64,000 nt of DNA from CAWIJK01 sp963836375 (GCA_963836375.1 CAWIJK010000001.1:620001-684000); one strand, 5' to 3'. Shown: positions 37,901 to 44,901, numbered from the stretch's first letter. Made by a program: numbers and translations. Notes: a model not told the origin generated them from the sequence alone.

Positions 37901-38447
37901 GCGAACCGGTGCCGCCCGAGTAGCCGAGGTGGCCGCCGTACTCACCCAGGGTGGCGGGCGGGGTGGGCGAGCTCGGGTTGGTGCCGGCGAGGAAGAACAA
38001 GATGCCGTCGGCGCCGCTCCCGCCGTACTGGAAGGTCTGGAAGTTGATGTCGATGCCCTGGGCCGAGGGCACCGCCGTGGTGTAGGCCACCCCGGCGTCC
38101 TCGTTGGTGGTGGCCCCGGTGAGCCGGAGGGTGCCACTGCCCGAGCCGTCGGGGGGCGTCAGGTCGCAGCCGGGGATCGGCGTCTGCGACGTGTTGGTCG
38201 ACGCCGTCATGCAGGCGTGGTTGGTCCCGCCGCCCGAGGGGATGCCCGGCAGGGTCCAGGCGTCCGGCAGCAGCACGTTCGAGCCGGTGAAGGGCTCGTT
38301 CACGTACACCAGGTTTGGTGCGGCCGCCCCGGCCGTCCCGCCGGTGACGCCGACCACGGCCGCCGTCAACGTCGTGGCCACGATGGCCAGTGCGACCAGA
38401 CCCCGCGCCGCGCGAGGAGAAAGTCGGTCCCGCAAACTGTCCGCCAC
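28920..38447 (-). CDS. giant secreted protein with lectin-like domain, 24 IPT/TIG repeats, FN3 and six GYW modules
   Basis: About 3175 residues, exported. GTG 38447 follows GGAGG by 5 bases and starts a signal peptide (VALAIVATTLTAAVVGVTGG). About 45-340: a beta-sandwich with legume-lectin-like traits (GADGILFFLAG, YLGVGFDVYGNY). About 350-740: DUF11-like repeats (TPGTATGTNWTCTTTGQQVS; SGTLPIAAGTTLPAI). About 762-2796: 24 IPT/TIG repeats of 85 residues (SPTQGPAAGNTTVTITGTGF, VSFGGTPATSF, VDVTVTTPGGTS). About 2800-2915: fibronectin III-like domain and Pro linker. About 2920-3175: six modules (GYWLVASDGGIFAFGDAKFY, GSMGGxxLNxPIVGMA). There is no LPXTG or membrane anchor. Probably a surface adhesin or matrix protein. 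DNA near 100% coding on one strand generates long antisense frames, which I ignore. Confidence 0.9.
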   Translation of the reverse strand: MADSLRDRLSPRAARGLVALAIVATTLTAAVVGVTGGTAGAAAPNLVYVNEPFTGSNVLLPDAWTLPGIPSGGGTNHACMTASTNTSQTPIPGCDLTPPDGSGSGTLRLTGATTNEDAGVAYTTAVPSAQGIDINFQTFQYGGSGADGILFFLAGTNPSSPTPPATLGEYGGHLGYSGGTGSPTGNGLANGYLGVGFDVYGNYTNNNYDGTGCSDPSWAGKGATVPNQVTVRGPGSGTSGYCLLSSTNSSGGLNGNLGTGATGTRATSLVPAEIAINPTATPLTTSSGLSVPADSYLVAVTPIGAARQIIGGLLPSAAGIEPSSWLDPANGIPYQLAFGFAGSTGSSTDVHEVRNVQLAPLTTNTPRFGLGLSDNSAGQWVQSPASGPPSVITFTATPSVSSSGGPEGQTPSFTTTLPTGLTPGTATGTQWSCTTTGQTVSCSYTGTLPVAAGTILPTISIPATVASNATGTLSVTGYLTSDGSVAASATDTGTAASSFATNPILGIGLTDSAGGAFTQGGSFTYLATTSVSAAGTNESAAPTLADTFPAGVTPGTATGTNWTCTTTGQQVGCTYKGTLPITAGTTLPVVSMPATVTNTATGAISNTATVSSTDAKPSSASATDTGSVLAVPQYALTYTDNESGNFPSPTPVGSPVVYTATAKVLSTSEPDAPTFTVTLPTGVTPGTATGTNWTCTTTGQQVSCTYSGTLPIAAGTTLPAITFNGVVASGLTTGTNLSSTGFVSSSDAFPASATDLASAKAAPAPTITSVAPSQGPTTGGTSVTITGTGFTGASAVTFGGTNATTFSVVSATQITATTPAGPAGAVNVAVTNTTGTANYAGGFTYVPPAPTVTGISPTQGPAAGGTTVTITGTNFTGAGGVSFGGIPAGSYSVVSATQATATSPAGTGTVDVTVTTPGGTSATSSADKFTYVPAPTVSGLSPTQGPAAGNTTVTITGTGFTGASAVSFGGTAALSYSVVSATEITAKSPVGTGTVDVTVTTVGGTSATSSADQFTYIAAPTVSGLSPTQGPTSGNTTVTITGTNFTGASAVSFGGTAALSYSVVSATEITAKSPGGTGTVDVTVTTPGGTSATSSADKFTYVAAPTVSGLSPTQGPAAGNTTVTITGTGFTGASAVSFGGTAALSYSVVSATEITAKSPAGTGTVDVTVTTPGGTSATSSADKFTYVAAPTVTGLSPTQGPTSGNTTVTITGTNFTGASAVSFGGTAALSYSVVSATEITAKSPGGTGTVDVTVTTPGGTSATGTPDQFTYFAAPTVNGLSPTQGPATGSTTVTITGTNFTGTSAVSFGGIAAISFSVVSPTEITAKSPSGTGTVDVTVTTPGGTSATSSADKFTYVPAPTVSGLSPTQGPAAGNTTVTITGTNFTGASAVSFGGTAALSYSVVSATEITAKSPVGTGTVDVTVTTVGGTSATSSADKFTYYASPSVTALSPDQGPTVGGTMVTITGTNFTGATGVLFGGTVVSYSVVSATEITTTSPGGTGTVDVTVTTPGGTSPISSGDKFTYVVAPAVSGLSPTQGPAAGNTTVTITGTGFTGATGVSFGGAPATSFTVNGDSEITAVSPAGAGTVDVTVTTVGGTSPTGTPDEFTYVPAPAVTGVAPDQGPTAGNTTVTITGTGFTGASGVSFGGTPATSYSVVSPTEITAVSPAGAGTVDVTVTTAGGTSPTGPSDQFTYVPAPTVSGLSPTSGPTAGGTSVTITGTGFTGATGVSFGGTPATSFSVVSDSEITAVSPAGTGTVDVTVTTAGGSSATGPSDQFTYVVAPTVSGLSPSQGPAAGNTTVTITGTGFTGASGVSFGGTPATSFTVNGDSEITAVSPAGAGTVDVTVTTAGGTSPTGPSDRFTYVPAPAVTGIDPDQGPASGNTTVTITGTGFTGATGVSFGGTPATSFTVNGDSEITAVSPAGTGTVDVTVTTVGGSSATGPSDQFTYVVAPTVSGLSPSQGPAAGNTTVTIAGTGFTGATGVSFGGTPATSFTVNGDSEITAVSPAGAGTVDVTVTTAGGTSATGPSDRFTYVAAPAVTGIDPDQGPASGNTTVTITGTGFTGATGVSFGGTPATSFTVNGDSEITAVSPPGSGTVDVTVTTVGGTSPTGTPDQFTYVPVPAVTGLSPTQGPATGGTTVTITGTGFTGATGVSFGGFPATSFSIVSDSEITAVSPAGTGTVDVTVTTVGGTNPTGPPDQFTYVPAPAVTGVAPDQGPTSGNTTVTITGTGFTGATGVTFGGSPATVFTVNGDSEITAVSPAGAGTVDVTVTTAGGPSPTGPSDQFTYVPVPAVTGIDPDQGPVSGNTTVTITGTGFTGVSGVSFGGTPATSFSVVSDSEITAVSPTGTGTVDVIVTTVGGTSPTGTPDQFTYVVAPTVSGLSPTQGPAAGNTTVTITGTGFTGATGVSFGGTPATSFTVNGDSEITAVSPAGAGTVDVTVTTAGGASATSSADQFTYVPAPAVTGVAPDQGPTSGNTTVTITGTDFTGASGVSFGGTPATSFSVVSPTEITAVSPAGAGTVDVTVTTPGGSSATSSADQFTYLPVPGVGGLAPSEGPVSGGTRVTITGTGFTGVSGVSFGGTPVTSYSVVSATEVIAVSPAGTGTVDVTVTTPGGTTPTGPADQFTYVPMPGVGGVAPGQGPAAGGTQVTITGTDFTGATGVDFGGHPATSFTIVSPTEIIAVSPAGAGTVDVTVTTPGGTSPTTGSDQFIYVPAPTVTSVDPGQGRLVGGNTVVITGTGFNGVSGVQFGTNPATAYTVDSATEITATVPPGSGYDVVDVVVTADGGSSVTGSGDHYAYDAVPSAPGDPNLLSDHTTLTFTFVVPADNGSPITSFIYTLSVNGVAQAPVTVGAGGAGSPLDPTPGATDTVSVPGATVGSSYTVTVAATNGVGTGPASAASDSVIPTNPPVPPTPNPAPKQVVGYWTVATDGGVFAFGQAQFFGSMGGRPLNKPIVGLAPTGDGQGYWMDASDGGIFAFGDAKFYGSMGSAHLNAPAVSMAPTPDGGGYWLVASDGGIFSFGDAKFYGSTGSLHLNSPIVAMAATPDGGGYWLVASDGGIFAFGDAEFYGSMGGQHLNKPIVGIATTGDGQGYWLDATDGGIFAFGDAKFYGSEGGKPLNEPMVGMSSTPDGGGYWTVASDGGMFTFGDATFYGSMGGKPLNEPMVGMATYAP
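30060..36160 (-). repeat. 24 tandem 255-bp repeats encoding IPT/TIG domains
   Basis: A 255-base periodicity (85 codons) runs through the middle of the giant gene. Each unit encodes one Ig-like IPT/TIG domain. Some two-repeat blocks (510 bp) are nearly identical, for example the SGLSPSQGPAAGN / TGIDPDQGPASGN pair occurring twice in a row around 32350-33370, which points to recent unequal crossing-over. Confidence 0.9.
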
Positions 38448-38689
38448 TGTTGCCTCCGTCGGCCGGGACCCGCCGGTCCCGCCGCTAGCCGCCGCTGCCG
38501 CCCCCCCTCCGGGAGCCACCTGGTTTGTACACCTGGCATGTAACTGTAACCCAGCCCCGGCTGGTTCCGGGTTCAACCCCGGCACGTTTTTCGGGCCGCC
38601 GTCAGGCCGGGGCGGGCCGGATCGGGTTGCCGATCCTCTGGGGACGCCGGGATCCGCCCCGAGGGACCGTCCGGACGACAACCCCCGGG

Positions 38690-39653
38690 TCAGCCCGGAG
38701 GAGGCTCGGAGTCCCCGACCGGCCCGATCTGGGCCCGGAGGTCGGCCAGCCAGGCGTCGGCCTCACGCCAGGCGTCGTCGGCCTGGCGGCGACGATCCTC
38801 TCCGTGGGCCCCGGCGGCGGGGTAGGACCCGAGGAATTTCACCCGGGCCGAACCGGCGTGCAGGTCGCGCAGGCAGTCGGCCACCAGCTCGTCGGCCAGG
38901 TGGCCGTCGAGGTCGATGACGAAGCAGTAGTCGCCCAGCCCCCGCTTGGTCGGGCGGGACTCGAGCTTGGTCAGGTTGATGTTGCGGGCCGCGAACTGAC
39001 CCAGGATCCCGTGCAGGCTCCCGGGGCGGTCGGCCCGCTGGAAGCAGACGATGCTGGTGCGGTCGTGCCCGGTGGGCGCCGGGACGCCCGAGCGGCCCAC
39101 CGCCACGAAACGCGTCTGGTTGTCGGGGTGGTCCTCGACGTCCTCGGCCAGGAGCTTGAGGCCGTAGAGCTCGGCCGCCACCCGGGGGCCGATCGCCGCG
39201 GCACCCGGCTCGGGGTGCTCACCGAGGCTCCGGGCGGCATCGGCGGTGGAATTGGCGGCGACCCCCTCGGCGTTCGGCAGGTGTTCGGCCAGGAACTTGC
39301 GGCACTGGGCCAGGGCGACCGGGAACGAGTAGACCCGGCGGACGTCGGAGAGTTTGGTCCCCTCGGGGGCCATCAGGTGCAGGTGGATGTCGAGGACCAC
39401 CTCGCGCCGGATGAGGAGGTTGAAGTCGAAGATGAGCCCGTCGAGGGTCGTGTTTACCGTGCCCTCGATGGCGTTCTCGATGGGCACGAACCCGAGGTCG
39501 ACCTCCCCGCCCTCGACGCTCTCGAGGACCTCGGTGATGGTCGCCTTGGGCACCAGGGCCGCCGCGGCGTAGGTCCGGCTCGGTGAGCAGGGCCTCCTCG
39601 GTGAACGTCCCCAGGGGGCCGAAGAAGGCCACCGTGGTCGCAGGTGGGGTCAC
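38690..39653 (-). pseudogene. pheA: prephenate dehydratase, one-base frameshift near 39572
   Basis: Converts prephenate to phenylpyruvate in phenylalanine synthesis. The GTG at 39653 starts [20 protein letters not shown]. One extra C (minus strand) near 39572 breaks the frame; removing it gives [20 protein letters not shown] and a continuous protein of about 320 residues. The catalytic domain has DLGFVPIENAIEGTVN and ANSTADAARSL, and the Thr-Arg-Phe motif is NQTRFVAVG. A C-terminal ACT domain (RPGSLHGILGQFAARNINLT, LESRPTKRGLGDYCFVIDLD) would bind Phe for feedback inhibition. The rest of the sequence is intact, so a sequencing error is at least as likely as true loss. Confidence 0.88.
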
Positions 39654-39661
39654 ACCGGGGC

Positions 39662-39667
39662 AGGATA
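39662..39667 (-). promoter_or_regulatory. -10 element (TATCCT) of pheA, overlapping the divergent larB promoter
   Basis: TATCCT on the minus strand ends 8 bases before the pheA GTG. The same bases on the plus strand (GGATAGT) lie just before the larB ATG at 39677. The two start codons are only 23 bases apart, so the two leaderless promoters must overlap. Confidence 0.5.
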
Positions 39668-39676
39668 GTGACCGCA

Positions 39677-40443
39677 ATGGACGAGCCCGCACTCCGCCAG
39701 CTGCTCGACGACGTGGCCTCGGGCGCCTGTCCCCCCGACGATGCGGTCAACCGCCTGCGACGGCTCCCCTTCGCCGACCTCGGCTTCGCCCGGGTCGACC
39801 ACCACCGGGGCCTGCGCCAGGGCCTCCCCGAGGCGGTCTACGGGCCCGGCAAGACCCCCGAGCAGTGCGCGGCGATCGTCGTCGAGCTCTTGGTCGAGCC
39901 GGGAACCGGGCCGGTGCTCCTCACCCGGGCCGACCCCGACCAGGTGGCGGCGGCCGGGGCGTCGGCCCGGGCCCAGGGGTTCGGTCCCGGCTCGGTCCAG
40001 CCGACCGGTGCCCTGGCCACCGTGGCCTGGCGACCGGCGCCGGCCCGGCCCGGGCGGGTCCTCGTGATCACCGCCGGGACGGCCGACCTCCCCGTCGCCG
40101 ACGAGTGCACCGCGGTGCTTGGGGGCCCTGGGCTTTTCTCCCCAGGTCCTTCGCCGACTGCGGGGTGGCCGGGGTCCACCGGCTGCTGGCCACCGTCGAC
40201 GAGCTGGCCGAGGCCGACGCCGTCGTGGTGGTGGCCGGCATGGAGGGCGCCCTGGCCAGCCTGGTCGGCGGCCTGACCCCGGCCCCGGTGGTGGCCGTGC
40301 CGACCAGCGTGGGCTACGGCGCCGCCTTCGAGGGGGTGACGGCCCTCCTGGCCATGCTGGCCTCGTGCGCCTCGGGGATCACCGTGGTCGGCATCGACAA
40401 CGGCTTCGGGGCGGCCTGCGCCGTGGCCCGCCTGCTCCGGTGA
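39677..40443 (+). pseudogene. larB: LarB, pyridinium-3,5-biscarboxylate mononucleotide synthase, two one-base insertions
   Basis: LarB carboxylates and hydrolyses nicotinate adenine dinucleotide, the first step of nickel-pincer nucleotide (NPN) synthesis. The N-terminal part has [20 protein letters not shown] and [10 protein letters not shown]; the AIR-carboxylase-like part has [32 protein letters not shown] and GIDNGFGAA. Continuity needs removal of one G in the GGGGG at 40121-40125 and one C near 40148, giving [20 protein letters not shown]. Both events are insertions, like those in pheA and larC. The ATG at 39677 has no ribosome binding site but follows a GATAGT -10-like box. Confidence 0.85.
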
Positions 40444-41670
40444 GGGCGGCGGGCGCCGACGGCCCGACGATCGCCTGGTTCCACTGCTTCTCGGGGATCG
40501 CCGGGGACATGGCCCTGGGCAGCCTGCTCGACGCCGGTGCCGACCTGGCCGAGGTCCTGGCGATCGTCGAGCGGGTCCCACTCGATGGGTGGGGCCTCGA
40601 GACCCGCCAGGTGCTCCGGGGCGGGATCGCCTGCACCCGGGCCGTGGTCACCGCCCGAGACGACGTGGTGGTCCGGACCCACGCGCACATCGTGGGCCTC
40701 CTGTCCGAGGCCCGCCTCCCCGACCGGGTCGCCGAGCGGGCCCTGGCCGTCTTCGCCCGGCTGGCCGAGGTCGAAGGGGACCTCCACCGGCGCTCACCGG
40801 ACCAGATGCACTTCCACGAGGTCGGTGGCCACGACGCCATCGTCGATATCGTGGGCACGGCGGCCGCGCTCGAAGTCCTGGGCGTGGACCAGGTGCGGGC
40901 GTCGGCCGTGGCCACCGGCACCGGCACGGTGCGGACGGCCCACGGCCTGCTGCCCAACCCCTCGCCGGCCGTGGTGCGCCTCTTGCGGGGGGCCCCGACC
41001 TACGGGCGGGAGACGACCGTCGAGCTGACCACCCCCACCGGGGCCGCCATCCTCGGCGCCCTGGCCGACGGGTTCGGGCCCCTGCCCGCCATGCGCATCG
41101 GCTCGAGCGGCTTCGGCGCCGGCCACCACGAGCTCGACGACCTGCCCAACTGCACCCAGGTGGTGGTGGGCCACTCCCCGGCCGGCGGCGGCGGGGGTGA
41201 CGGGGGCCAGCCGGTGCTGGTCCTCGAGGCCAACCTCGACGACGTCACCGGCGAGCAGCTGGCCCACGCGCTGGCGGCGCTGCTCGACGCCGGCGCCCAT
41301 GACGCCTGGATCACCCCGGTGACCATGAAGAAGGGCCGACCGGGCCACGTCCTGCAGCGTCCTGTGCGACCCGTCGCGCGCCGAGGCGCTGCGCGACGTC
41401 GTCCAGTCGAGCACGGGCAGCCTCGGGGTGCGGGCCACCACCGCGCAGCGCTGGCCGGCGGCCCGCTCGATGGCCGAGGTCGAGGTCGGCGGCGAGCGGG
41501 TGCGGATAAAGGTCGCCGCGGCGCGGGCCAAGCCCGAGTTCGACGACGTGGCCCGGGCGGCCGCCCGGACCGGCCTCCCCCTCCACGAGGTCTCCTCGCT
41601 GGCCGAGGAGGCCTGGCGCCGCCGGGACGAGGGGCCTTCCGAGCCCGACGACGGGGGCGAGCCGGCCTGA
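40440..41670 (+). pseudogene. larC: LarC, nickel insertase for the NPN cofactor, +1 frameshift near 41355
   Basis: LarC inserts nickel into pyridinium-3,5-bisthiocarboxylate mononucleotide in a CTP-dependent step. The GTG at 40440 overlaps the larB stop. The N-terminal domain has WFHCFSGIAGDMALGSLLDA, MHFHEVGGHDAIVDIVG, TPTGAAIL and EANLDDVTGEQLAHAL. After MKKGRPGHVL one extra C at 41355 shifts the frame; the second frame resumes SVLCDPSRAEALRDVVQSST and continues through VRIKVAAARAKPEFDDVARA to the stop. In some lactobacilli larC is made by programmed frameshifting, so the break may be functional; the neighbouring insertions argue for sequence error or decay. The first frame by chance stays open into the next gene. 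Confidence 0.85.
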
Positions 41671-41704
41671 CGTCGACGGCCGGTGGCCCCGGGCCAGTGA
41701 TCGC

Positions 41705-41710
41705 TAGCCT
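41705..41710 (+). promoter_or_regulatory. -10 element (TAGCCT), leaderless
   Basis: TAGCCT ends 7 bases before the GTG at 41718 of the secreted hydrolase gene. Confidence 0.5.
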
Positions 41711-41717
41711 GCGGGCC

Positions 41718-43250
41718 GTGACGGCGAGGCGGTGGGCACGGTTCGCCAGGGCCCGGGCCGTGACGGGAGCCATGGTCTCGGCCGTGGTCTCGGCCGTGGT
41801 GGTGTCCGGGTCGCTCCTGTCGGTGACCGCCCCGGCGACGGCCGCGTCGCCACCGTCGGGCCCGTCGTCGTCGGCGGGCCCGCCGGCCACCGTCTCGTGG
41901 TCCGCCTGCTCAGACCCCGCCTACCGGTGCGCCTCGGTGACCGTCCCGGTCGACTACCGCCGAGCGGGCGGCCCGACGATGCGCCTGGCGCTGATCGAGC
42001 ACCCGGCGACCGGCCCGGGCCCGGACCTGGGGCCGCTCGTCTTCAACCCCGGTGGCCCCGGGGAGAGCGGCGTCCAGATCCTGCCGGTCCTCGAGGCCCT
42101 GGTGCCCCCGGCGATCAGCGAGCATTTCGACCTGGTGAGCTTCGACGAGCGGGGCACCGGAGCGAGCGAGGCGCTGCGCTGCGGGCCGCCGCCCAGCGTG
42201 GTCACCAGCATCGACCCGGTCAACGAGCACCGAGGCGGGCTCCTCCCGGCGACGGCCGTCTTCTCCGGCCTGGCGGCGGCCTGTGCGCGGCGCTACCCGG
42301 GCCTGGTGCCCTTCGTCGACTCGACCAGCGCGGCGCGCGACCTGGACCGGATCCGAGCCGCCCTCGGCGTCCGCCAGATCAGCTACTGGGGGCTCTCCTA
42401 CGGGACGGTGCTCGGATCGGTCTACGCCCGGCTGTTCCCGGACCGGGTGCGGGCGATGATCCTCGACGGGGCGGTGGTGGGCAGCGACCCGCTGGCCCGC
42501 CAGGCCGTCGAGGAGGCGCCGGCCATCGTGGCCGCCCTCGACCACTTCTTCGCCACCTGCCGGGCCGAGCCGGCCTGCCCGCTCGGGCCCGACCCCGCCG
42601 CCTTCTACCGCCGGCTGGCCGACCGCCTGAGCGCCCACCCGCTCGGGGCACCGGGGGGGAGCGACACGGTGCCGGTGACCGTGGGCGACCTGTACACGGC
42701 CACCCTGTTCGCGCTCAGCGTGCCCGCCTTCGCCGCCAACTTCCCCCAGGCCCTGGTGTCGGCGGCCGACGGCGACGGCTCGGGGCTGCGGGGCCTCGCC
42801 CTCGACCTCGAAGAGGACCTGGACGGGTCGTCCCTGGTCGGGCCGGAATGGACCATCACCTGCAACGACGCCGCGTCGGCCCCGGGACCGGCGGCGGCCG
42901 GGCGCCTGGCCCGGAGCCTGGCCGGGCGCGACGGGGCCATCGGGGCCTTCGCCGTCACCTATCTCGCCGCGGGCTGCGTGGACTGGCCGGCCCCACCCGA
43001 CCCGGTCACCGCCCTGGCCGTGCACGGCGCACCCACCCTGCTCGTGCTCGGCAACACCGGGGACCCCAACACCCCTTACGTGGCCGCCCGGCGCCTGACC
43101 CGGGCCCTCGGTCGGGCCCGGCTCCTCACCTGGCGCGGATGGGGCCACACCTGGCTCCTCAACGGCCACGACGACCCCTGCATGGTCGCCGCGGTGAGCG
43201 CCTACCTGCTCGACGGGCGGGTGCCCCCCGCCGGCACGACCTGTCGCTGA
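41718..43250 (+). CDS. secreted alpha/beta hydrolase, TAP-like (tripeptidyl aminopeptidase family)
   Basis: A 510-residue exported hydrolase. The N-terminus has a basic region and a hydrophobic core (GAMVSAVVSAVVVSGSLLSV) ending near ATAAS. The fold is that of S33/TAP proteins: oxyanion region FNPGGPGESG, SFDERGTGAS, nucleophile elbow ISYWGLSYGTVLGSVYARLF (Ser in GLSYG), and the C-terminal TAP domain with VLGNTGDPNTPY (Asp) and WRGWGHTWLL (His). It would release short peptides or esters from the cell surface; the substrate is not predictable. The upstream larC frame runs into this gene only by accident. Confidence 0.9.
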   Translation: MTARRWARFARARAVTGAMVSAVVSAVVVSGSLLSVTAPATAASPPSGPSSSAGPPATVSWSACSDPAYRCASVTVPVDYRRAGGPTMRLALIEHPATGPGPDLGPLVFNPGGPGESGVQILPVLEALVPPAISEHFDLVSFDERGTGASEALRCGPPPSVVTSIDPVNEHRGGLLPATAVFSGLAAACARRYPGLVPFVDSTSAARDLDRIRAALGVRQISYWGLSYGTVLGSVYARLFPDRVRAMILDGAVVGSDPLARQAVEEAPAIVAALDHFFATCRAEPACPLGPDPAAFYRRLADRLSAHPLGAPGGSDTVPVTVGDLYTATLFALSVPAFAANFPQALVSAADGDGSGLRGLALDLEEDLDGSSLVGPEWTITCNDAASAPGPAAAGRLARSLAGRDGAIGAFAVTYLAAGCVDWPAPPDPVTALAVHGAPTLLVLGNTGDPNTPYVAARRLTRALGRARLLTWRGWGHTWLLNGHDDPCMVAAVSAYLLDGRVPPAGTTCR

Positions 43251-43367
43251 CCGGCTGCCCAGCCCGGGCCGGTCCGCGGCCGACGGCGCGGCCGCGTGAC
43301 TTGAGGGCGCCGCCGGGCGGTGCGACGCTGAGTGCCCGACGAGGCGGACCCACTGGAGGCTGGAGCA

Positions 43368-44180
43368 ATGCAGATCGCAGGCGCACGGGTGCTGGTGACC
43401 GGGGCCTCGTCGGGGATCGGCGCCGCCCTGGCCCGGATCCTGGCCGAGCGCGGGGCCCGGGTGGGGCTGGTGGCCCGGCGTCCCGACCGCCTGGCCGAGG
43501 TCCTGGCCCAGTGCCAGCGGACCTCGCCCGACTCGGCGATGTGGGTGGCCGACCTGGCCGACACCGAGCGGGCCGGGGCGGTCGCCCTCGAGGCGTGGGA
43601 GGCCTTCGGTCACCTCGACTGCCTGGTCAACAACGCCGGCGTCCCGATGCGCCGGCACACCACCGAGCTCGACCCGGCCACCATCGACTGGGTGATGCGG
43701 GTGAACTTCTTCGCCCCGGCCCGTATGACGCTGGCCGTCCTGCCCAAGATGCTCGAGCGGGGCGAGGGCATGATCGTCAATGTCTCGAGCGTGGCCGGGC
43801 GGCTCGGCAACGCCAACGAGGCCGCCTACTCGGCCTCCAAGTTCGCCCTGTGCGGGTGGAGCGAGGCCACCGCCGTCGACCTGTGGGACACCGGGGTGAA
43901 GGTCCGCCTGGTCAACCCCGGGCCCATCGACACCGAGATCTGGGACCTCCCGGGCAACGACGACCCGCTCTACTCGGGTCCCAAGATCTCCCCCGACGAG
44001 ATGGCCGAAGGGATCGTGACGGCCATGGAGGGGGACAGCTTCGAGCACTACGTGCCCGACATGCGGGCCATCGTCGAGGCCAAGACGTCGGACCCCGACA
44101 CCATGCTGGCCGGCATGGCGGCCATGCTCCGCCAGGGCGGCGTGTCGGTCGACCCGACCGGCGGCGAACGCGGTGGCTGA
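43368..44180 (+). CDS. SDR-family NAD(P)-dependent oxidoreductase
   Basis: A 270-residue short-chain dehydrogenase. The cofactor motif is TGASSGIGAALA with VARRPDRL (Arg after strand 2, suggesting NADP). Further motifs are NNAGVPM, catalytic NVSSVAG, YSASKFAL (YxxxK) and NPGPIDTEI. Ribosome binding site GGAGG lies 8 bases before the ATG. The last 8 bases overlap the start of the enoyl-CoA hydratase-like gene, so they probably serve one lipid or acyl-CoA pathway. Confidence 0.92.
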   Translation: MQIAGARVLVTGASSGIGAALARILAERGARVGLVARRPDRLAEVLAQCQRTSPDSAMWVADLADTERAGAVALEAWEAFGHLDCLVNNAGVPMRRHTTELDPATIDWVMRVNFFAPARMTLAVLPKMLERGEGMIVNVSSVAGRLGNANEAAYSASKFALCGWSEATAVDLWDTGVKVRLVNPGPIDTEIWDLPGNDDPLYSGPKISPDEMAEGIVTAMEGDSFEHYVPDMRAIVEAKTSDPDTMLAGMAAMLRQGGVSVDPTGGERGG

Positions 44181-44847
44181 ACTGGAGGTCGCCCGCTCGG
44201 GTGCCCAGGCCGTCTTGACCCTCAACCGCCCCGAGCGCCGCAACGCCCTGTCGGTCGCCCTGCGCGACGCCATCAGCGACGCCCTCGACGAGCTGGCGTC
44301 CGACGACACCCTCAAGGTGGTGGTCGTCACTGGAGCCGGCACCGTCTTCTCCTCGGGCTTCGACCTGGGCGAGTTCGACCGGGCCGCCGCCGACCCGGCG
44401 TACTCGGCCGCCCTGTGGGCGTCGAGCGACCGCTACCACCGCACTGTCCTGGGATTCCCCCTGCCGACCATCGCCGCGGTCAACGGCCCGGCCATCGCCG
44501 GGGGCTTCGACCTGGCCGTGCTCTGCGACCTGCGGATCGCCGCCTCGACTGCCCGCTTCGCCCATCCCGAGCGCTCCTTCGGCGACATGGTCTACGCCCC
44601 GCTGCGCGACCTGGTCGGCGGGGCGGTGGCCCGCGAGCTCACCTTGGGGGGTCGCGAGCTCACGGCCACCGAGGCCCTCGAGGTCCACCTGGTCGGCCAG
44701 GTGGTCGAGCCGGACCGGCTCGAGGCGGCGGTGGGCGCCCTGGTCGATCGGGTCTGCGTCGCCCCCCGCGACGTGTTGGCCCGGACCAAGGCCAAGGCCC
44801 TGGCGCAGGCGGGCTTCGACGCCCACGCCTCCACCCTCGAGCTGTGA
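44173..44847 (+). CDS. enoyl-CoA hydratase/isomerase family protein (short)
   Basis: A 224-residue crotonase-fold protein; usual members are about 255-265, so the C-terminal helical region is shortened. LNRPERRNALSVALRDA, VVVTGAGTVFSSGFDLGEF and AAVNGPAIAGGFDLAVLCDL form the CoA-binding and oxyanion elements. In hydratases the third block normally reads GGGxELAL; here the first catalytic Glu position is Asp/absent (GGFDLA), so simple hydratase activity is doubtful. GTG start within the SDR 3' end. Confidence 0.85.
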   Translation: MAELEVARSGAQAVLTLNRPERRNALSVALRDAISDALDELASDDTLKVVVVTGAGTVFSSGFDLGEFDRAAADPAYSAALWASSDRYHRTVLGFPLPTIAAVNGPAIAGGFDLAVLCDLRIAASTARFAHPERSFGDMVYAPLRDLVGGAVARELTLGGRELTATEALEVHLVGQVVEPDRLEAAVGALVDRVCVAPRDVLARTKAKALAQAGFDAHASTLEL

Positions 44848-44857
44848 AGCCCCCGAC

Positions 44858-44901
44858 CGGGTCCCCCACCGGGCGCTGAGGGCCCCGGTCGGGGACCCCG
44901 G
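44858..44901 (+). terminator. strong GC hairpin after the SDR/ECH operon
   Basis: Nested arms CCGGGTCCCC/GGGGACCCCGG and ACCGGG/CCCCGGT form a long stem 11 bases after the stop. No T-run follows, as is common for hairpins in high-GC actinobacteria. Confidence 0.4.

Noticed and set aside
40119..43250. A 1043-codon open frame that looks like a LarC-hydrolase fusion.
   Set aside because: Beyond residue 400 the frame gives Arg/Pro-rich nonsense until the hydrolase signal peptide. The true larC C-terminus lies in another frame, and the hydrolase has its own -10 and GTG.
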